Assembly: GCF_003344765.1 (NCBI RefSeq)
Contig: NZ_QPMH01000009.1
Coordinates: 1-64,000 of the forward strand
Length of the DNA stretch: 64,000 nucleotides
Direction: 5' to 3'
From: Ferruginivarius sediminum
GTDB taxonomy: Bacteria; Pseudomonadota; Alphaproteobacteria; Kiloniellales; Rhodovibrionaceae
In this document: one piece after another, positions 53,401-61,184 of the stretch
How positions within the stretch are numbered: the first letter of the stretch is position 1
How the letters are laid out: each line of letters starts with the position of its first letter
The notes under the pieces: model-generated
Told to the model about the DNA's origin: nothing
The model's input: only the letters and a program-made list of their open reading frames with translations
Databases searched by the model: none
Program-made: the position numbers and the translations under genes

Positions 53401-54113
53401 AGTACGACGACGGCCGGCTGGGCGAGGTGTTCATCGACATGCACAAGGAGGGCGCGGCCTTCCGCTCGCTGATGAACAACTTCGCCATCGCCATCTCGAT
53501 CGGCCTGCAGTACGGCGTGCCGCTGGAGGAGTTCGTGGACGCCTACACCTTCACTCGCTTCGAGCCCGCGGGCATGGTGCAGGGCAACGACCGCATCAAG
53601 ATGTCGACCTCGCTGCTGGACTACATCTTCCGCGAGCTGGCGATCAGCTACCTCGGCCGCAACGACCTGTCGCACGTCGATACCGACGACACCCAGCCGG
53701 ACGCGATGGGCGAGGGCGAGCGGCAGAGCGGCCTTCCCCAGCAGGACGCGGTCGTGGCGCAGATGCGCAAGGTGGCCTCCACCGGCTACGTCCGCAATTC
53801 GCTGAAGGTCTATGACGGCGGCCGCGGTGCCGGAACGGCCGAAGCGGGCGGTGTTGTGCAGCAAGCCGCCGCGGCAGGCGGCGCCGTCGAGGCAAGCGGT
53901 GTGCAGACCGTCGCGCGCGAGACCAGCTACGAGGCCTTTGCCGTCGAGACCAGCGTGACGCAGCAGGCGGACACCCGCCGCGAGCGCGCCCGCGAAGCCC
54001 GAATGAAGGGCTACGAGGGCGACCCTTGCGGCGACTGCGGCAACTTCACCCTGGTGCGCAACGGCACGTGCATGAAGTGCACCACCTGCGGCAGCACCAG
54101 CGGGTGTAGCTGA
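50403..54113 (+). CDS. nrdJ: Vitamin B12-dependent (class II) ribonucleotide reductase
   Basis: A 1236-residue adenosylcobalamin-dependent enzyme reducing ribonucleotides, oxygen-independent. Visible parts: N-terminal substrate/allosteric region with [16 protein letters not shown] and [19 protein letters not shown], radical-site core [37 protein letters not shown], and a C-terminal part with a [20 protein letters not shown] coiled linker. The tail [18 protein letters not shown] and [10 protein letters not shown] holds the redox cysteines. ATG 50403 follows AGGGGGA. MeaB at 588 shows B12 use elsewhere. Gene length and motifs are normal. Confidence 0.97.
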   Translation: MRIERRFTEAGKDVYEDIPFRFTSSEIRNPDGSVVFQQEQIEVPADWSQVASDILAQKYFRKRGVARSLKRVEENDVPSWLWRSVPDEAKLAALPEDGRYTGEASAKQVFDRLAGTWTYWGWKGGYFDSEEDARAYYDEMRYMLAAQMAAPNSPQWFNTGLHWAYGIDGPSQGHHYVDYKTGKLTRAESAYEHPQPHACFIQSVNDDLVNENGIMDLWVREARLFKYGSGTGTNFSAVRGEGESLAGGGRSSGLMSFLKIGDRAAGAIKSGGTTRRAAKMVTVDIDHPDIETFIDWKVTEEQKVAALVAGSKTARYHMSVIMQACNAMREAGEDAFDPKRNKALKAAIREARRAHVPENYVQRVIQFARHGYTAIEFRAYDTDWDSEAYLTVSGQNSNNSVRVTNDFLKAVDADGTWELRRRTDGKIANTVRARDLWEKIGYSAWACADPGLQFDTTINEWHTCPNSGRINASNPCSEYMFLDDTACNLASMNLMTFRGADGEFDVAAFEHATRLWTITLEISVLMAQFPSEAIAELSYRYRTLGLGYANLGGLLMAQGLSYDSDEGRAVCGAISALMTGVAYATSAEMAGELGAFPGYDANRDEMLRVIRNHRRAAHGEDKGYEALSVAPVALDHASLSQPEIGRAAAKAWDRALSLGEESGYRNAQATVIAPTGTIGLVMDCDTTGIEPDFALVKFKKLAGGGYFKIINRTVPEALAKLGYGEVEVEEIVRYAVGHGTLKDSPAIDHEALRAKGFTSAAIEAVESALASAFDIKFAFNKWTLGSEFCTKVLGFTPAQLDDFGFDMLSELGFTRAEIEAANTYCCGAMTLEGAPYLREEHLPVFDCANPCGRKGQRFLSVESHIRMMAAAQPFISGAISKTINMPNAASVEDCKDAYMLSWQLGLKANALYRDGSKLSQPLSATSLGLDEEDQDEAEEAVEAIAEAPAQERAGMVAERVVERVIERERAAERRRLPDRRKGYIQKAVVGGHKVYLHTGEYDDGRLGEVFIDMHKEGAAFRSLMNNFAIAISIGLQYGVPLEEFVDAYTFTRFEPAGMVQGNDRIKMSTSLLDYIFRELAISYLGRNDLSHVDTDDTQPDAMGEGERQSGLPQQDAVVAQMRKVASTGYVRNSLKVYDGGRGAGTAEAGGVVQQAAAAGGAVEASGVQTVARETSYEAFAVETSVTQQADTRRERAREARMKGYEGDPCGDCGNFTLVRNGTCMKCTTCGSTSGCS

Positions 54114-54121
54114 CGGCCTCC

Positions 54122-54425
54122 GCGTCTCGAACAGGTGAGAGTGGGAGACGCGGAGAGAGACGACCGGCCGGGCGCGGCGACGCCTGGGCACTGGGGGACA
54201 GCGGCTCCGCACCGCGGCGCCGCGCTGGCCGGCCGAAGGAATCGCGGGGCGCCCGCACACGCCCCGCGGTGACGCCACCCGGGACCGGGTGGCAATGGGC
54301 CGGAGACGAATGGCGTTCCGTGGAGGGGGACGGACCCTCCAGCCCTCCGGCCGATCTCTGCGTGAGAGTTCTCCCTGTAACCTCAGGGGCGGGTCAAAAT
54401 CCATAACGACACCCGCCCCTGTTTT
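54122..54425 (+). ncRNA. Candidate structured RNA or 3' UTR downstream of nrdJ
   Basis: Successive hairpins: GCGTCTC/GAGACGC (54122-54128, 54145-54151); a two-part stem 54164-54179 with 54218-54232; CGCGGGGCG/CGCCCCGCG (54243-54251, 54260-54268); GCCACCC/GGGTGGC (54274-54280, 54287-54293); GGCCGGAG/CTCCGGCC (54298-54305, 54345-54352) enclosing TGGAGGG/CCCTCCA; then the terminator. Such density is far beyond ordinary intergenic DNA. It does not match tmRNA, RNase P RNA, SRP RNA, 6S RNA or a cobalamin riboswitch as I know them. It may be an independent sRNA or one processed from the nrdJ mRNA. Confidence 0.5.
54385..54425 (+). terminator. Rho-independent terminator after nrdJ and its structured 3' region
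   Basis: AGGGGCGGGT (54385-54394) pairs perfectly with ACCCGCCCCT (54411-54420) across a 16-nt loop, followed by GTTTTC. The T-run is on the plus strand only, so the transcript comes from the nrdJ side. Confidence 0.85.
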
Positions 54426-54509
54426 CTGTCGGGGCGGATAAGTTTGTAGTGGAAGCTCAAGGCCTGGACGGAGCCCCGCGGCTGCGCCGTGGTGGAACGC
54501 TGGCAGGGC

Positions 54510-55904
54510 TCAATTGGCGTCCACGCGCACGATCTTTCCGGGATTCATGATGTTGAGCGGGTCAAGCGCCCGCTTGATGGCCGCCATGGCCGGCAGCAGG
54601 TCGCCGTGCTCCTGCTCCAACAGGTGCATCTTGCCATAGCCGATGCCGTGCTCGCCGGTGCAAGTGCCTTCCATCCTCAGCGCCCGTTCCACCAGCCGGT
54701 CGTTGAGGGCGGCCGCCTTCTCCATCTCCGCCTTGTCGTCGGGATCGACCACGAAGACGAGGTGGAAATTGCCGTCGCCGACGTGGCCGACGATGGGCGC
54801 CAGCAAACCCGTCTCCTCGATATCGCGCTTGGTCTCCAGCACGCATTCCGCCAGACGCGAGATCGGCACGCAGACGTCGGTCGGCCAGCCCTTGGCCCCC
54901 GGACGCAGGCCGATCGCGGCATAGAAGGCATCGTGGCGGGCCTGCCAGAGCTTGCCGCGCTCCTCCGGGCGGGTGGCCCAGCGGAAGTCGGTGCCGCCGT
55001 TGTCGCGGGCGATCTCGCCGGTCATCTCCGCCTGCTCGCGCGCCGAAGCCTCGGTGCCGTGGAATTCGAAGAAGATTGTCGGCTGGACTGGGTAGTCCAG
55101 CTTGGAGTTGCGATTCACGGCGTCCATCTGCACCTCGTCCAGCAACTCCATGCGCGCCACCGGGATGCCGGACTGGATCACCATCATCGCCGTATCGACC
55201 GCGCCCTCCAGCGTTGGAAAGGCGCAAACGGCGGAGCTGACGGCCTCGGGAATGCCGTGCAGGCGCAGGCGAACCTCGGTGATCACGCCAAGCGTGCCTT
55301 CCGAGCCCACCATCAGCCGCGTCAGGTCGTAGCCGGCGCTGGACTTCCGCGCCCGGCCGCCGGTATGCACCACCGAGCCGTCGGCCATCACCACCGTCAG
55401 GCCCAGCACGTTCTCCCGCATCGTGCCATAGCGTACCGCGTTCGTGCCGGACGCCCCGGTCGCCGCCATGCCGCCCAGCGAGGCGTCGGCGCCTGGATCG
55501 ATGGGGAAAAACAGCCCGGTGTCGCGGATGTAGTCGTTAAGCTGCTTGCGCGTCACGCCGGCCTGCACCTTGCAGTCCAGGTCCTCGGCGTTGACCTCCA
55601 GCACCTCGTTCATCCGCGACAGGTCCAGGCTGACCCCACCCGACAGCGCGGCGACGTGCCCCTCCAGCGAGGTGCCGGTGCCGAAGGGGATCACCGGCTT
55701 GCGGTGCCGGGCGCAGATACGCACGATCTCCGCCACCTCCTCGGTCGAGGTGGCGAAGACGACGGCGTCCGGCGCGTGGGCGGGGTGGTACGATTCGTCG
55801 CGCCCGTGCTGCTCGCGCAGCGCCTGCGAGGTGCTGAGTCGATCCCCCAGCAGCGCGCCGAGTTCGTCCAGCCAGTTGGCTTCAAGCGCGGTCTCGCCCG
55901 CCAT
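54510..55904 (-). CDS. FAD-linked oxidase (GlcD / D-lactate dehydrogenase type)
   Basis: A 464-residue flavoprotein of the vanillyl-alcohol-oxidase superfamily. The FAD-binding domain includes RKPVIPFGTGTSLEGH, DPGADASLGGMAATGASG and YDLTRLMVGSEGTLGVIT; the C-terminal cap has IVGHVGDGNFH and GTCTGEHGIGYGK, the metal/substrate-binding motifs of D-2-hydroxyacid dehydrogenases. Start ATG 55904 follows an excellent GGAGGAAGGA. Glycolate or D-lactate are plausible substrates; glcE and glcF partners are absent, which favours a single-subunit D-lactate-like dehydrogenase. Confidence 0.88.
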   Translation of the reverse strand: MAGETALEANWLDELGALLGDRLSTSQALREQHGRDESYHPAHAPDAVVFATSTEEVAEIVRICARHRKPVIPFGTGTSLEGHVAALSGGVSLDLSRMNEVLEVNAEDLDCKVQAGVTRKQLNDYIRDTGLFFPIDPGADASLGGMAATGASGTNAVRYGTMRENVLGLTVVMADGSVVHTGGRARKSSAGYDLTRLMVGSEGTLGVITEVRLRLHGIPEAVSSAVCAFPTLEGAVDTAMMVIQSGIPVARMELLDEVQMDAVNRNSKLDYPVQPTIFFEFHGTEASAREQAEMTGEIARDNGGTDFRWATRPEERGKLWQARHDAFYAAIGLRPGAKGWPTDVCVPISRLAECVLETKRDIEETGLLAPIVGHVGDGNFHLVFVVDPDDKAEMEKAAALNDRLVERALRMEGTCTGEHGIGYGKMHLLEQEHGDLLPAMAAIKRALDPLNIMNPGKIVRVDAN

Positions 55905-55988
55905 GTCCTTCCTCCAGCTTCGCAATGATATAATCCCACTGGAATGTGGCTGCCCCGGCGCCGTCCCGCAAGCGGAAGAGGGGGCGCG

Positions 55989-57296
55989 CTATTGCATCCG
56001 CGCCATCTGGTCTGGCAGCCACAGCGCAAGTTCGGGAAAGGCGACCAGCAGGACCACGGCCAGCAGCAGCAGACCGAAGAAGGGGATGGCGGCGCGGGCG
56101 ATCTGCAGGATGTTGCGGCCGGTCAGGCCCTGCAGCACGAAGAGGTTGAAGCCCACCGGCGGTGTGATCTGCGACATCTCGACCACGATGACCAGGTAGA
56201 TGCCGAACCAGATCCGGTCGATGCCCGCCGCCTCCACCATCGGCAGGATGACGGCGGTGGTCAGCACGACGACCGAGATCCCGTCCAGGAAGCAGCCCAG
56301 TACGATGAAGAACAGGGTCAGCGCCACCAGCAGCATGGCGGGCGACAGGTCCAGCGTGCCGATCCACTGCGCCAGCGTCCGGGGAATGCCGGTGAAGCCC
56401 ATCGCCGAGGTCAGGAAGGCCGCCCCCGCCAGGATGAAGGCGATCATGCACGACGTCCGCGTCGCCCCCATCAGCCCGTCGCGGAAGCTGCGCCAGTCCA
56501 GGGTGCCCGACAGCCACGACAGCAACAGCGCCAGCGCCACGCCCACCGCAGCGGCGTCGGTGGGGCTTGCGATGCCAAGGTAGATCGAGCCGATCACGCC
56601 GACGATCAGCAGCACCACGGGGATCAGCCGGCGCGACTGCCAGACTTTCCGGCCGAACGCCATCGCCGGCTCGCGTGGCGGGGTGCGGGCGGGGTTCAGC
56701 ACCGACCACAGCGCCACATAGCCCATGAACATCAGGACCAGCATTGCGCCCGGCACGATGCCGGCGACGAACAGCCGGGCGATGGATTCCTCGATGGCGA
56801 CGCCATAGACGATCAGAATGATCGACGGCGGGATCAGCAGGCCCAGCGTGCCTGAGCCCGCCAGCGTGCCGATGGTCATGGTCTCGTCGTAGCCGCGCCG
56901 CGTCAGCTCGGGTATCGCCATCTTGCCGATGGTCGCCGCCGTCGCGGCCGAGGAGCCGGAGACGGCCGCGAAGATGCCGCAGCCCAGGATGTTCACGTGC
57001 ATCAGCCGGCCGGGCAGGCGGCCCATCCAGGGCGCCAGGCCGCTGAACAGATCCTCCGACAAGCGCGAGCGGAACAGGATCTCCCCCATCCAGATGAACA
57101 GCGGCAGCGCCGCCAGCGCCCAGGAGTTGCTGGCGCCCCAGATCGTCGTCGCCATCACCCGGCCGACCGGCGCGCCGGTGAACAGCTCCATCGCCACCAC
57201 GCCCACGCCCAGCAGCGAGAAGGCCACCCAGACGCCGCTGCCCAGCAGCGCGAAGAGCACCAGCACCAGGACGACGGTGAGGCCGAGGTGATCCAT
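55989..57296 (-). CDS. TRAP transporter large permease (DctM-like)
   Basis: A 435-residue inner-membrane protein with about twelve TM segments. DctM hallmarks: LPLFIWMGEILFRSRL, GSSAATAATIGKMAIPEL, GTLAGSGTLGLLIPPSIILIVYG and a closing TPPVGFNLFVLQGLTG. It pairs with the small permease upstream (4-bp gap). TRAP systems need an extracytoplasmic binding protein, but none is encoded next to this pair. Substrate is unknown; the adjacent hydroxyacid oxidase makes an organic acid plausible. Confidence 0.93.
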   Translation of the reverse strand: MDHLGLTVVLVLVLFALLGSGVWVAFSLLGVGVVAMELFTGAPVGRVMATTIWGASNSWALAALPLFIWMGEILFRSRLSEDLFSGLAPWMGRLPGRLMHVNILGCGIFAAVSGSSAATAATIGKMAIPELTRRGYDETMTIGTLAGSGTLGLLIPPSIILIVYGVAIEESIARLFVAGIVPGAMLVLMFMGYVALWSVLNPARTPPREPAMAFGRKVWQSRRLIPVVLLIVGVIGSIYLGIASPTDAAAVGVALALLLSWLSGTLDWRSFRDGLMGATRTSCMIAFILAGAAFLTSAMGFTGIPRTLAQWIGTLDLSPAMLLVALTLFFIVLGCFLDGISVVVLTTAVILPMVEAAGIDRIWFGIYLVIVVEMSQITPPVGFNLFVLQGLTGRNILQIARAAIPFFGLLLLAVVLLVAFPELALWLPDQMARMQ

Positions 57297-57299
57297 CGC

Positions 57300-57851
57300 T
57301 CACTCCGTCTCCCGCTCGTACACCGTCTCCCGCTCGTACATTGGCACCCGCCCGCGCAGCACCGAGACGAGCTCATCCAGCAGCGCCGTTGTCAGCACGA
57401 TCAGGCCCAGCGCCATCGTGCTTTGCGGAATCCAGATCGGGATCGCCACCATGCCGGTGGACATGTCGCCGTAGCGCCAGCTCTCCAGGCACAGCAGCAC
57501 CATGTAGACCGTGAAGTAGCCGGACAGCAGTCCCGCCGCCAGCAGGCACCATACCTCCGCCGCGTGGCGCAGGCGCGGCGGCAGCATCTGCAGCACCAGC
57601 GTAACCCGGATGTGCGCCCCGTGGCGCAATGTGTAGGCCAGCGCGAAGAAGGTCGCCGCCGCCAGGAAAAAGCCCGCGAACTCGGCATAGGAGGGAATGA
57701 CGAGCCCGAAGGGTGTGCCGGTGATCCACTTCACCAGCGCGTCGACGACATTGGCGCCGACCTGCGCCAGCACCGCCAGCGCGATGGCGCACAGGAACAT
57801 CGCCGCCAGGCCGCCGCTCGCCTTGTACAAGGCGTCCAGAAACCCCCTCAT
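57300..57851 (-). CDS. TRAP transporter small permease (DctQ-like)
   Basis: A 183-residue membrane protein with four TM segments. ALAVLAQVGANVVDALVKWI, YAEFAGFFLAAATFFALAYTLRHGAHIRV and the closing IPQSTMALGLIVLTTALLDEL follow the DctQ pattern. The C-terminus carries a duplicated MYERETVYERETE tail created by a short repeat in the DNA (about 57303-57345). It is the first gene of the pair and starts divergently from corA. Confidence 0.9.
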   Translation of the reverse strand: MRGFLDALYKASGGLAAMFLCAIALAVLAQVGANVVDALVKWITGTPFGLVIPSYAEFAGFFLAAATFFALAYTLRHGAHIRVTLVLQMLPPRLRHAAEVWCLLAAGLLSGYFTVYMVLLCLESWRYGDMSTGMVAIPIWIPQSTMALGLIVLTTALLDELVSVLRGRVPMYERETVYERETE

Positions 57852-57939
57852 GCGCCGGAGCTTGCGGCCAAACGGTGTTGCAGGGCAAGCTCGCGATGCA
57901 TTCCGACTCCGTTATGGGATTTCAGCCCGGGAGGGCCGC

Positions 57940-58908
57940 GTGATCCGCGTCTACAGCATCGAACAGGGCCGAATTTCCGTGCGCGAGGTCGCCGTCGGGG
58001 GCCCGTGGCCGGCGGATCTGGTGTGGATCGACCTGCTGCAGCTGGATACGGCAGAGGAAAAGGCCGTCGAACAGCACTTCGGTTTGGATATCCCGACGCG
58101 GGAGGAGATGGCGGAAATCGAGGCCTCCAGTCGCCTCTATCACACGACGAACGCCAGTTTCATGACGGCGACGCTGGTGACCAACGCGGACACGACGAAC
58201 CCGGAAAGCAGCGTCGTCACCTTCATCGTGACCGAGTCGCTGCTGATCACGGTGCGCGACGCCGACCCGCTGCCGTTCCGCACGTTCACCGCGCACGCCC
58301 AGCGCCATCCCGACGAATATACCCGCCACGATGCGGTTCTCCTGGGCCTGCTGGAGGCCGTGGTGGACCGGCTTGCCGATATCCTGGAGTCGGCGCAGGC
58401 GCAGCTCGACGACATTTCGCGCGAGATCTTCGCGAACAGGCAGGGCAAGGCCAAGCCGGACTACCAAGACGTGCTGAAGCGTATCGGCCGCAACGGCGAC
58501 CTGATTTCGAAAGCGCGCGAGAGCCTGGTGAGCATCGCGCGAATCGGCGCCTTCGCGCAGCCGCTGGAAAGCCTGCGTCGGCACAAGACGACGCAGGCGC
58601 AGATCAAGACGCTGCAGCAGGACGTCTCCTCGCTGTCCGATCATGCGTCGTTCCTGAACACCAAGGTCAGCCTGCTACTCGACGCCACGCTCGGCATGAT
58701 CAGCATCGAGCAGAACGCCACGATCAAGATCTTCTCGGTCGTCGCCGTGGTGTTCCTGCCGCCGACGCTGATCGCCAGCATCTACGGTATGAACTTCCGT
58801 TACATGCCCGAACTGGACTGGCCCTTCGGCTACCCGCTGGCGCTCCTGGCGATGGTGATCTCGGCGATCCTGCCGTACGTCTTCTTCAAGCGCCGCGGCT
58901 GGCTGTAG
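57940..58908 (+). CDS. corA: CorA-family magnesium/cobalt transporter
   Basis: A 322-residue divalent-cation channel. A long N-terminal cytoplasmic funnel is followed by two C-terminal TM helices; the signature is YGMNFRYMPELDWPFGYP at the end of TM1 (GMN). The stalk helix is typical: LESAQAQLDDISREIFANRQ. GTG 57940 has GGGAGGG upstream. It abuts the stop of the convergent dehalogenase with no intervening bases, so both transcripts must read into each other or stop within coding sequence. Confidence 0.92.
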   Translation: MIRVYSIEQGRISVREVAVGGPWPADLVWIDLLQLDTAEEKAVEQHFGLDIPTREEMAEIEASSRLYHTTNASFMTATLVTNADTTNPESSVVTFIVTESLLITVRDADPLPFRTFTAHAQRHPDEYTRHDAVLLGLLEAVVDRLADILESAQAQLDDISREIFANRQGKAKPDYQDVLKRIGRNGDLISKARESLVSIARIGAFAQPLESLRRHKTTQAQIKTLQQDVSSLSDHASFLNTKVSLLLDATLGMISIEQNATIKIFSVVAVVFLPPTLIASIYGMNFRYMPELDWPFGYPLALLAMVISAILPYVFFKRRGWL

Positions 58909-59640
58909 TCAGCCGGCCATCTCCTTCTTGTGCGCCTCGACCAGCGCGGCCATCGAGGGGAAAACGATGTCCGGTTTCGGGGCACCCGGCGGCGGTGGGG
59001 TGGCACCCCAATCGCCATTGCCGCCGGCCTGGCCCTGCCGGTCGATCCAGCAGGTGGTGAGCCCCAATTCCTTGCCCGGTGCATGGTCGTGGAACAGCGA
59101 CTGCGCGGTGTGCAACAGCCGGTCGAAGCCGACGCCGATCTCGCTCAGCCGTTCCAGGGCCATGTGGAAGGGCTTCAGGTTCGGCTTGTAGGCCCCGGCA
59201 TCCTCGGCGGTGACGATGATGTCGAAATCGACGCCCAGCTTGCGGTTGGAGGCAACGAAGGACGCGCGGTCCACGTTCGAGATCACGCCGAGGCGATAGT
59301 GCCGGGCGAGATACGCCAGCGCCTCGGCGCTGTCCGGGAACGCCGGCCAGTTTCCGACCGATTCCCCGAACTCCGCCGCGTCGGCGGGGCGCGGCTCGAC
59401 GCCGAAGGAGCGGGCAATGTCCTCGAACACCAGCTCCAGAACCTCGGGATAGCGGGTTTCCGGGTTCTCCTGCTGGCGCTTGGATTCGAAGCGGCCGAAA
59501 GCCGCCACGAGATCCGCCCGCGTTACCGCGAGGCCGGCGGATTCGGCCCAGGGCGTCAGCGCCTCCGCGATCCCGGTCTCCCAGTCGATCAGCGTGCCGT
59601 AGACATCGAAGGTCAGGGCGTCGAACTCGCTTAATCGCAT
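58909..59640 (-). CDS. HAD-superfamily hydrolase (haloacid dehalogenase type II-like)
   Basis: A 243-residue HAD enzyme. The nucleophile D12 is in LTFDVYGTLIDWETG, motif II is GVISNVDR, the catalytic Lys is in AYKPNLKPFHMAL, and motif IV is missing the usual double Asp in clear form but SLFHDHAPGKELGL takes its place. Cap region 20-85 is helical, as in L-2-haloacid dehalogenases. True dehalogenation is not shown; many homologues are phosphatases. It precedes a GST in convergent orientation to corA. Confidence 0.87.
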   Translation of the reverse strand: MRLSEFDALTFDVYGTLIDWETGIAEALTPWAESAGLAVTRADLVAAFGRFESKRQQENPETRYPEVLELVFEDIARSFGVEPRPADAAEFGESVGNWPAFPDSAEALAYLARHYRLGVISNVDRASFVASNRKLGVDFDIIVTAEDAGAYKPNLKPFHMALERLSEIGVGFDRLLHTAQSLFHDHAPGKELGLTTCWIDRQGQAGGNGDWGATPPPPGAPKPDIVFPSMAALVEAHKKEMAG

Positions 59641-59665
59641 TTCTTTCTCCCCGCCGCCGTCGCGC

Positions 59666-60274
59666 TCAGGCCGCTTTCGGAACGCTCGCCTGCATCGAAG
59701 GGCGCTGGGCAAAGGTTTCGAACCAGGCCGCCAGCCTGGGCCGGGCCGCGCGCCAGTCCTCGTCCGGGAAGCGGAAATCCAGATAGCCAAGCGCGCAGCC
59801 GACCGTGATCTGGGCGATGGTCAGGCGCTCTTCCAGCACGCCCTCATTACGCTCAAGCATGTCGAGGGCGCGGCGCACCTTCTCCGCCTGCCGGGTGTCC
59901 CACTCGGCCCAGTACAGCTCTGACGGCCGGCGGCTCCGTTCGACGAGGCGCGCCACGGCCGCTTCCAGTATACCGTCCGCCAGCGCGTGCAGGCGCAATG
60001 CCTGCCAGCGGCGCTCGCCCTCGGCGGGGAACAGCTTCTCGCCGTCGTGCAGGCTGTCCAGATATTCGCAGATCACACCTGAATCAAAGAGCGTTTCGCC
60101 GTCGTCCAGCACCAGCGCGGGGACCTTGCCCATCGGATTGTCGTCCGGCAGGTCGTCGTTCGGGTCCCAGGGGTTGGTGGGCTTCCAGGCGATGCGCTCG
60201 GCAAGGCCAAGCTCGGCGGCGGTCACCGTGACCTTCCGCACGAAGGGCGAGGTGGGCGAATGGCGCAGCAGCAT
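59666..60274 (-). CDS. Glutathione S-transferase family protein
   Basis: A 202-residue GST. N-terminal RHSPTSPFVRKVTVTAAELGL, cis-Pro loop NPMGKVPALVLDDGE and DSGVICEYLD define the glutathione site; the C-terminal helical domain has LTIAQITVGCALGYLDFRFP. Start ATG 60274. It sits between a glyoxalase II gene and a HAD hydrolase, all on the minus strand, suggesting a glutathione-linked detoxification cluster; the specific substrate is not known. Confidence 0.9.
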   Translation of the reverse strand: MLLRHSPTSPFVRKVTVTAAELGLAERIAWKPTNPWDPNDDLPDDNPMGKVPALVLDDGETLFDSGVICEYLDSLHDGEKLFPAEGERRWQALRLHALADGILEAAVARLVERSRRPSELYWAEWDTRQAEKVRRALDMLERNEGVLEERLTIAQITVGCALGYLDFRFPDEDWRAARPRLAAWFETFAQRPSMQASVPKAA

Positions 60275-60317
60275 ACGAGGGCACTCCCTTGTGGACTGTA
60301 TCGGGCACGCAGCCGGG

Positions 60318-61088
60318 TCAGAAGTTGTTGCGGCGCTGGCGCACCTCGGCGAAGACCGCGACCGGGTCGGCGCCGCCCATGCCCAGCGCCTGCGCAAGGC
60401 CGGGATCGTCGGCGCGCAGGAAAGGATTGGTCTCCAGTTCTTCGCCCAGGGTCGAGGGGATGGTTGGCTGACCCTTGGCGCGCAGCTCGTCGATCCGCTT
60501 CGCCCGCTCCTTCAGCTTTGCATTGTCGGGGTCGACGCTGAGCGCGCAGCGGGCGTTGGTCTGCGTGTACTCGTGGCCGCAGTAGATTCGCGTTTGCGGC
60601 GGCAGGTCGCGCAGCTTTTGCAGGGAGTTCCACATCTGCGCCGCGTCGCCCTCGAACAGCCGGCCGCAGCCCAGCGCGAACAGGGTATCCCCGGTGAAGA
60701 TCACATCGGCGTTGTGGAACCAGAAGCAGATGTGTCCGCGCGTGTGGCCGGGGGTGAAGAAGACCTTCGCCTCGGCGTTGCCGACCTTGTAGGTGTCGCC
60801 TTCCTCAAGCGCCACCTGCAGGCCGGGAATCCGGGCCTCGTCGTACTTCGGGCCAACGATGGGGGCGCCGGTGGCCCGCTGGATCTCCAGGTTGCCGCCG
60901 GTATGGTCGCCGTGGTGGTGCGTGTTCAGGATGTGGCTGATGGTCCAGCCTTTCTTTTCCGCCGCCTTCAGCACCGGCTCTGCCACGGCCGGATCGACCA
61001 CGGCGGTCTCGCCGCTCTCGGGCTCGTGGGCAAGATAGATATAATTGTCGGAAAGCGCGGGAACGAGCTCAACCTCAAGCTGCGCCAT
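60318..61088 (-). CDS. gloB: Hydroxyacylglutathione hydrolase (glyoxalase II)
   Basis: A 256-residue metallo-beta-lactamase-fold thioesterase that hydrolyses S-lactoylglutathione. The metal site THHHGDHTGGN is followed by FFTPGHTRGHICFWF, FTGDTLFALGCGRLFEGD and YCGHEYTQTNARCAL; the C-terminal helical domain ends with LRADDPGLAQALG. Length and motifs are typical. Complementary to the VOC protein at 154 if that is a glyoxalase I, although they lie far apart. Confidence 0.95.
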   Translation of the reverse strand: MAQLEVELVPALSDNYIYLAHEPESGETAVVDPAVAEPVLKAAEKKGWTISHILNTHHHGDHTGGNLEIQRATGAPIVGPKYDEARIPGLQVALEEGDTYKVGNAEAKVFFTPGHTRGHICFWFHNADVIFTGDTLFALGCGRLFEGDAAQMWNSLQKLRDLPPQTRIYCGHEYTQTNARCALSVDPDNAKLKERAKRIDELRAKGQPTIPSTLGEELETNPFLRADDPGLAQALGMGGADPVAVFAEVRQRRNNF

Positions 61089-61184
61089 CGCGGCGGTCCT
61101 CCTTCTGGGGTCTCTGTTGGCCGGCAGGGTAATGGCTTAACTGCCCTGGTAAAAGGCCGTCGCGGCGAAGAGCATCCAGGCGGG

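Larger units (their letters stand above)
54114..54509. other. Structured region after nrdJ (396 bp without a gene)
   Basis: No open frame is credible. The left 310 bp are packed with hairpins and end in a terminator (listed separately as a candidate ncRNA). The last 80 bp up to the convergent oxidase stop show nothing notable. Confidence 0.6.

Noticed and set aside
54122..54425. Glycine or cobalamin riboswitch after nrdJ
   Set aside because: A CCGAAGGA word recalls the glycine riboswitch and the B12 enzyme suggests cobalamin, but the remaining conserved blocks are missing and no gene on the same strand follows.
54122..54425. tmRNA, RNase P RNA, SRP RNA or 6S RNA
   Set aside because: None of their invariant words (for example GAGGAAAGTCCGGGC of RNase P or the tag-coding region of tmRNA) is present.
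57303..57345. Possible frameshift at the end of the TRAP small permease
   Set aside because: The duplicated YERET tail results from an in-frame short repeat; the frame is intact.
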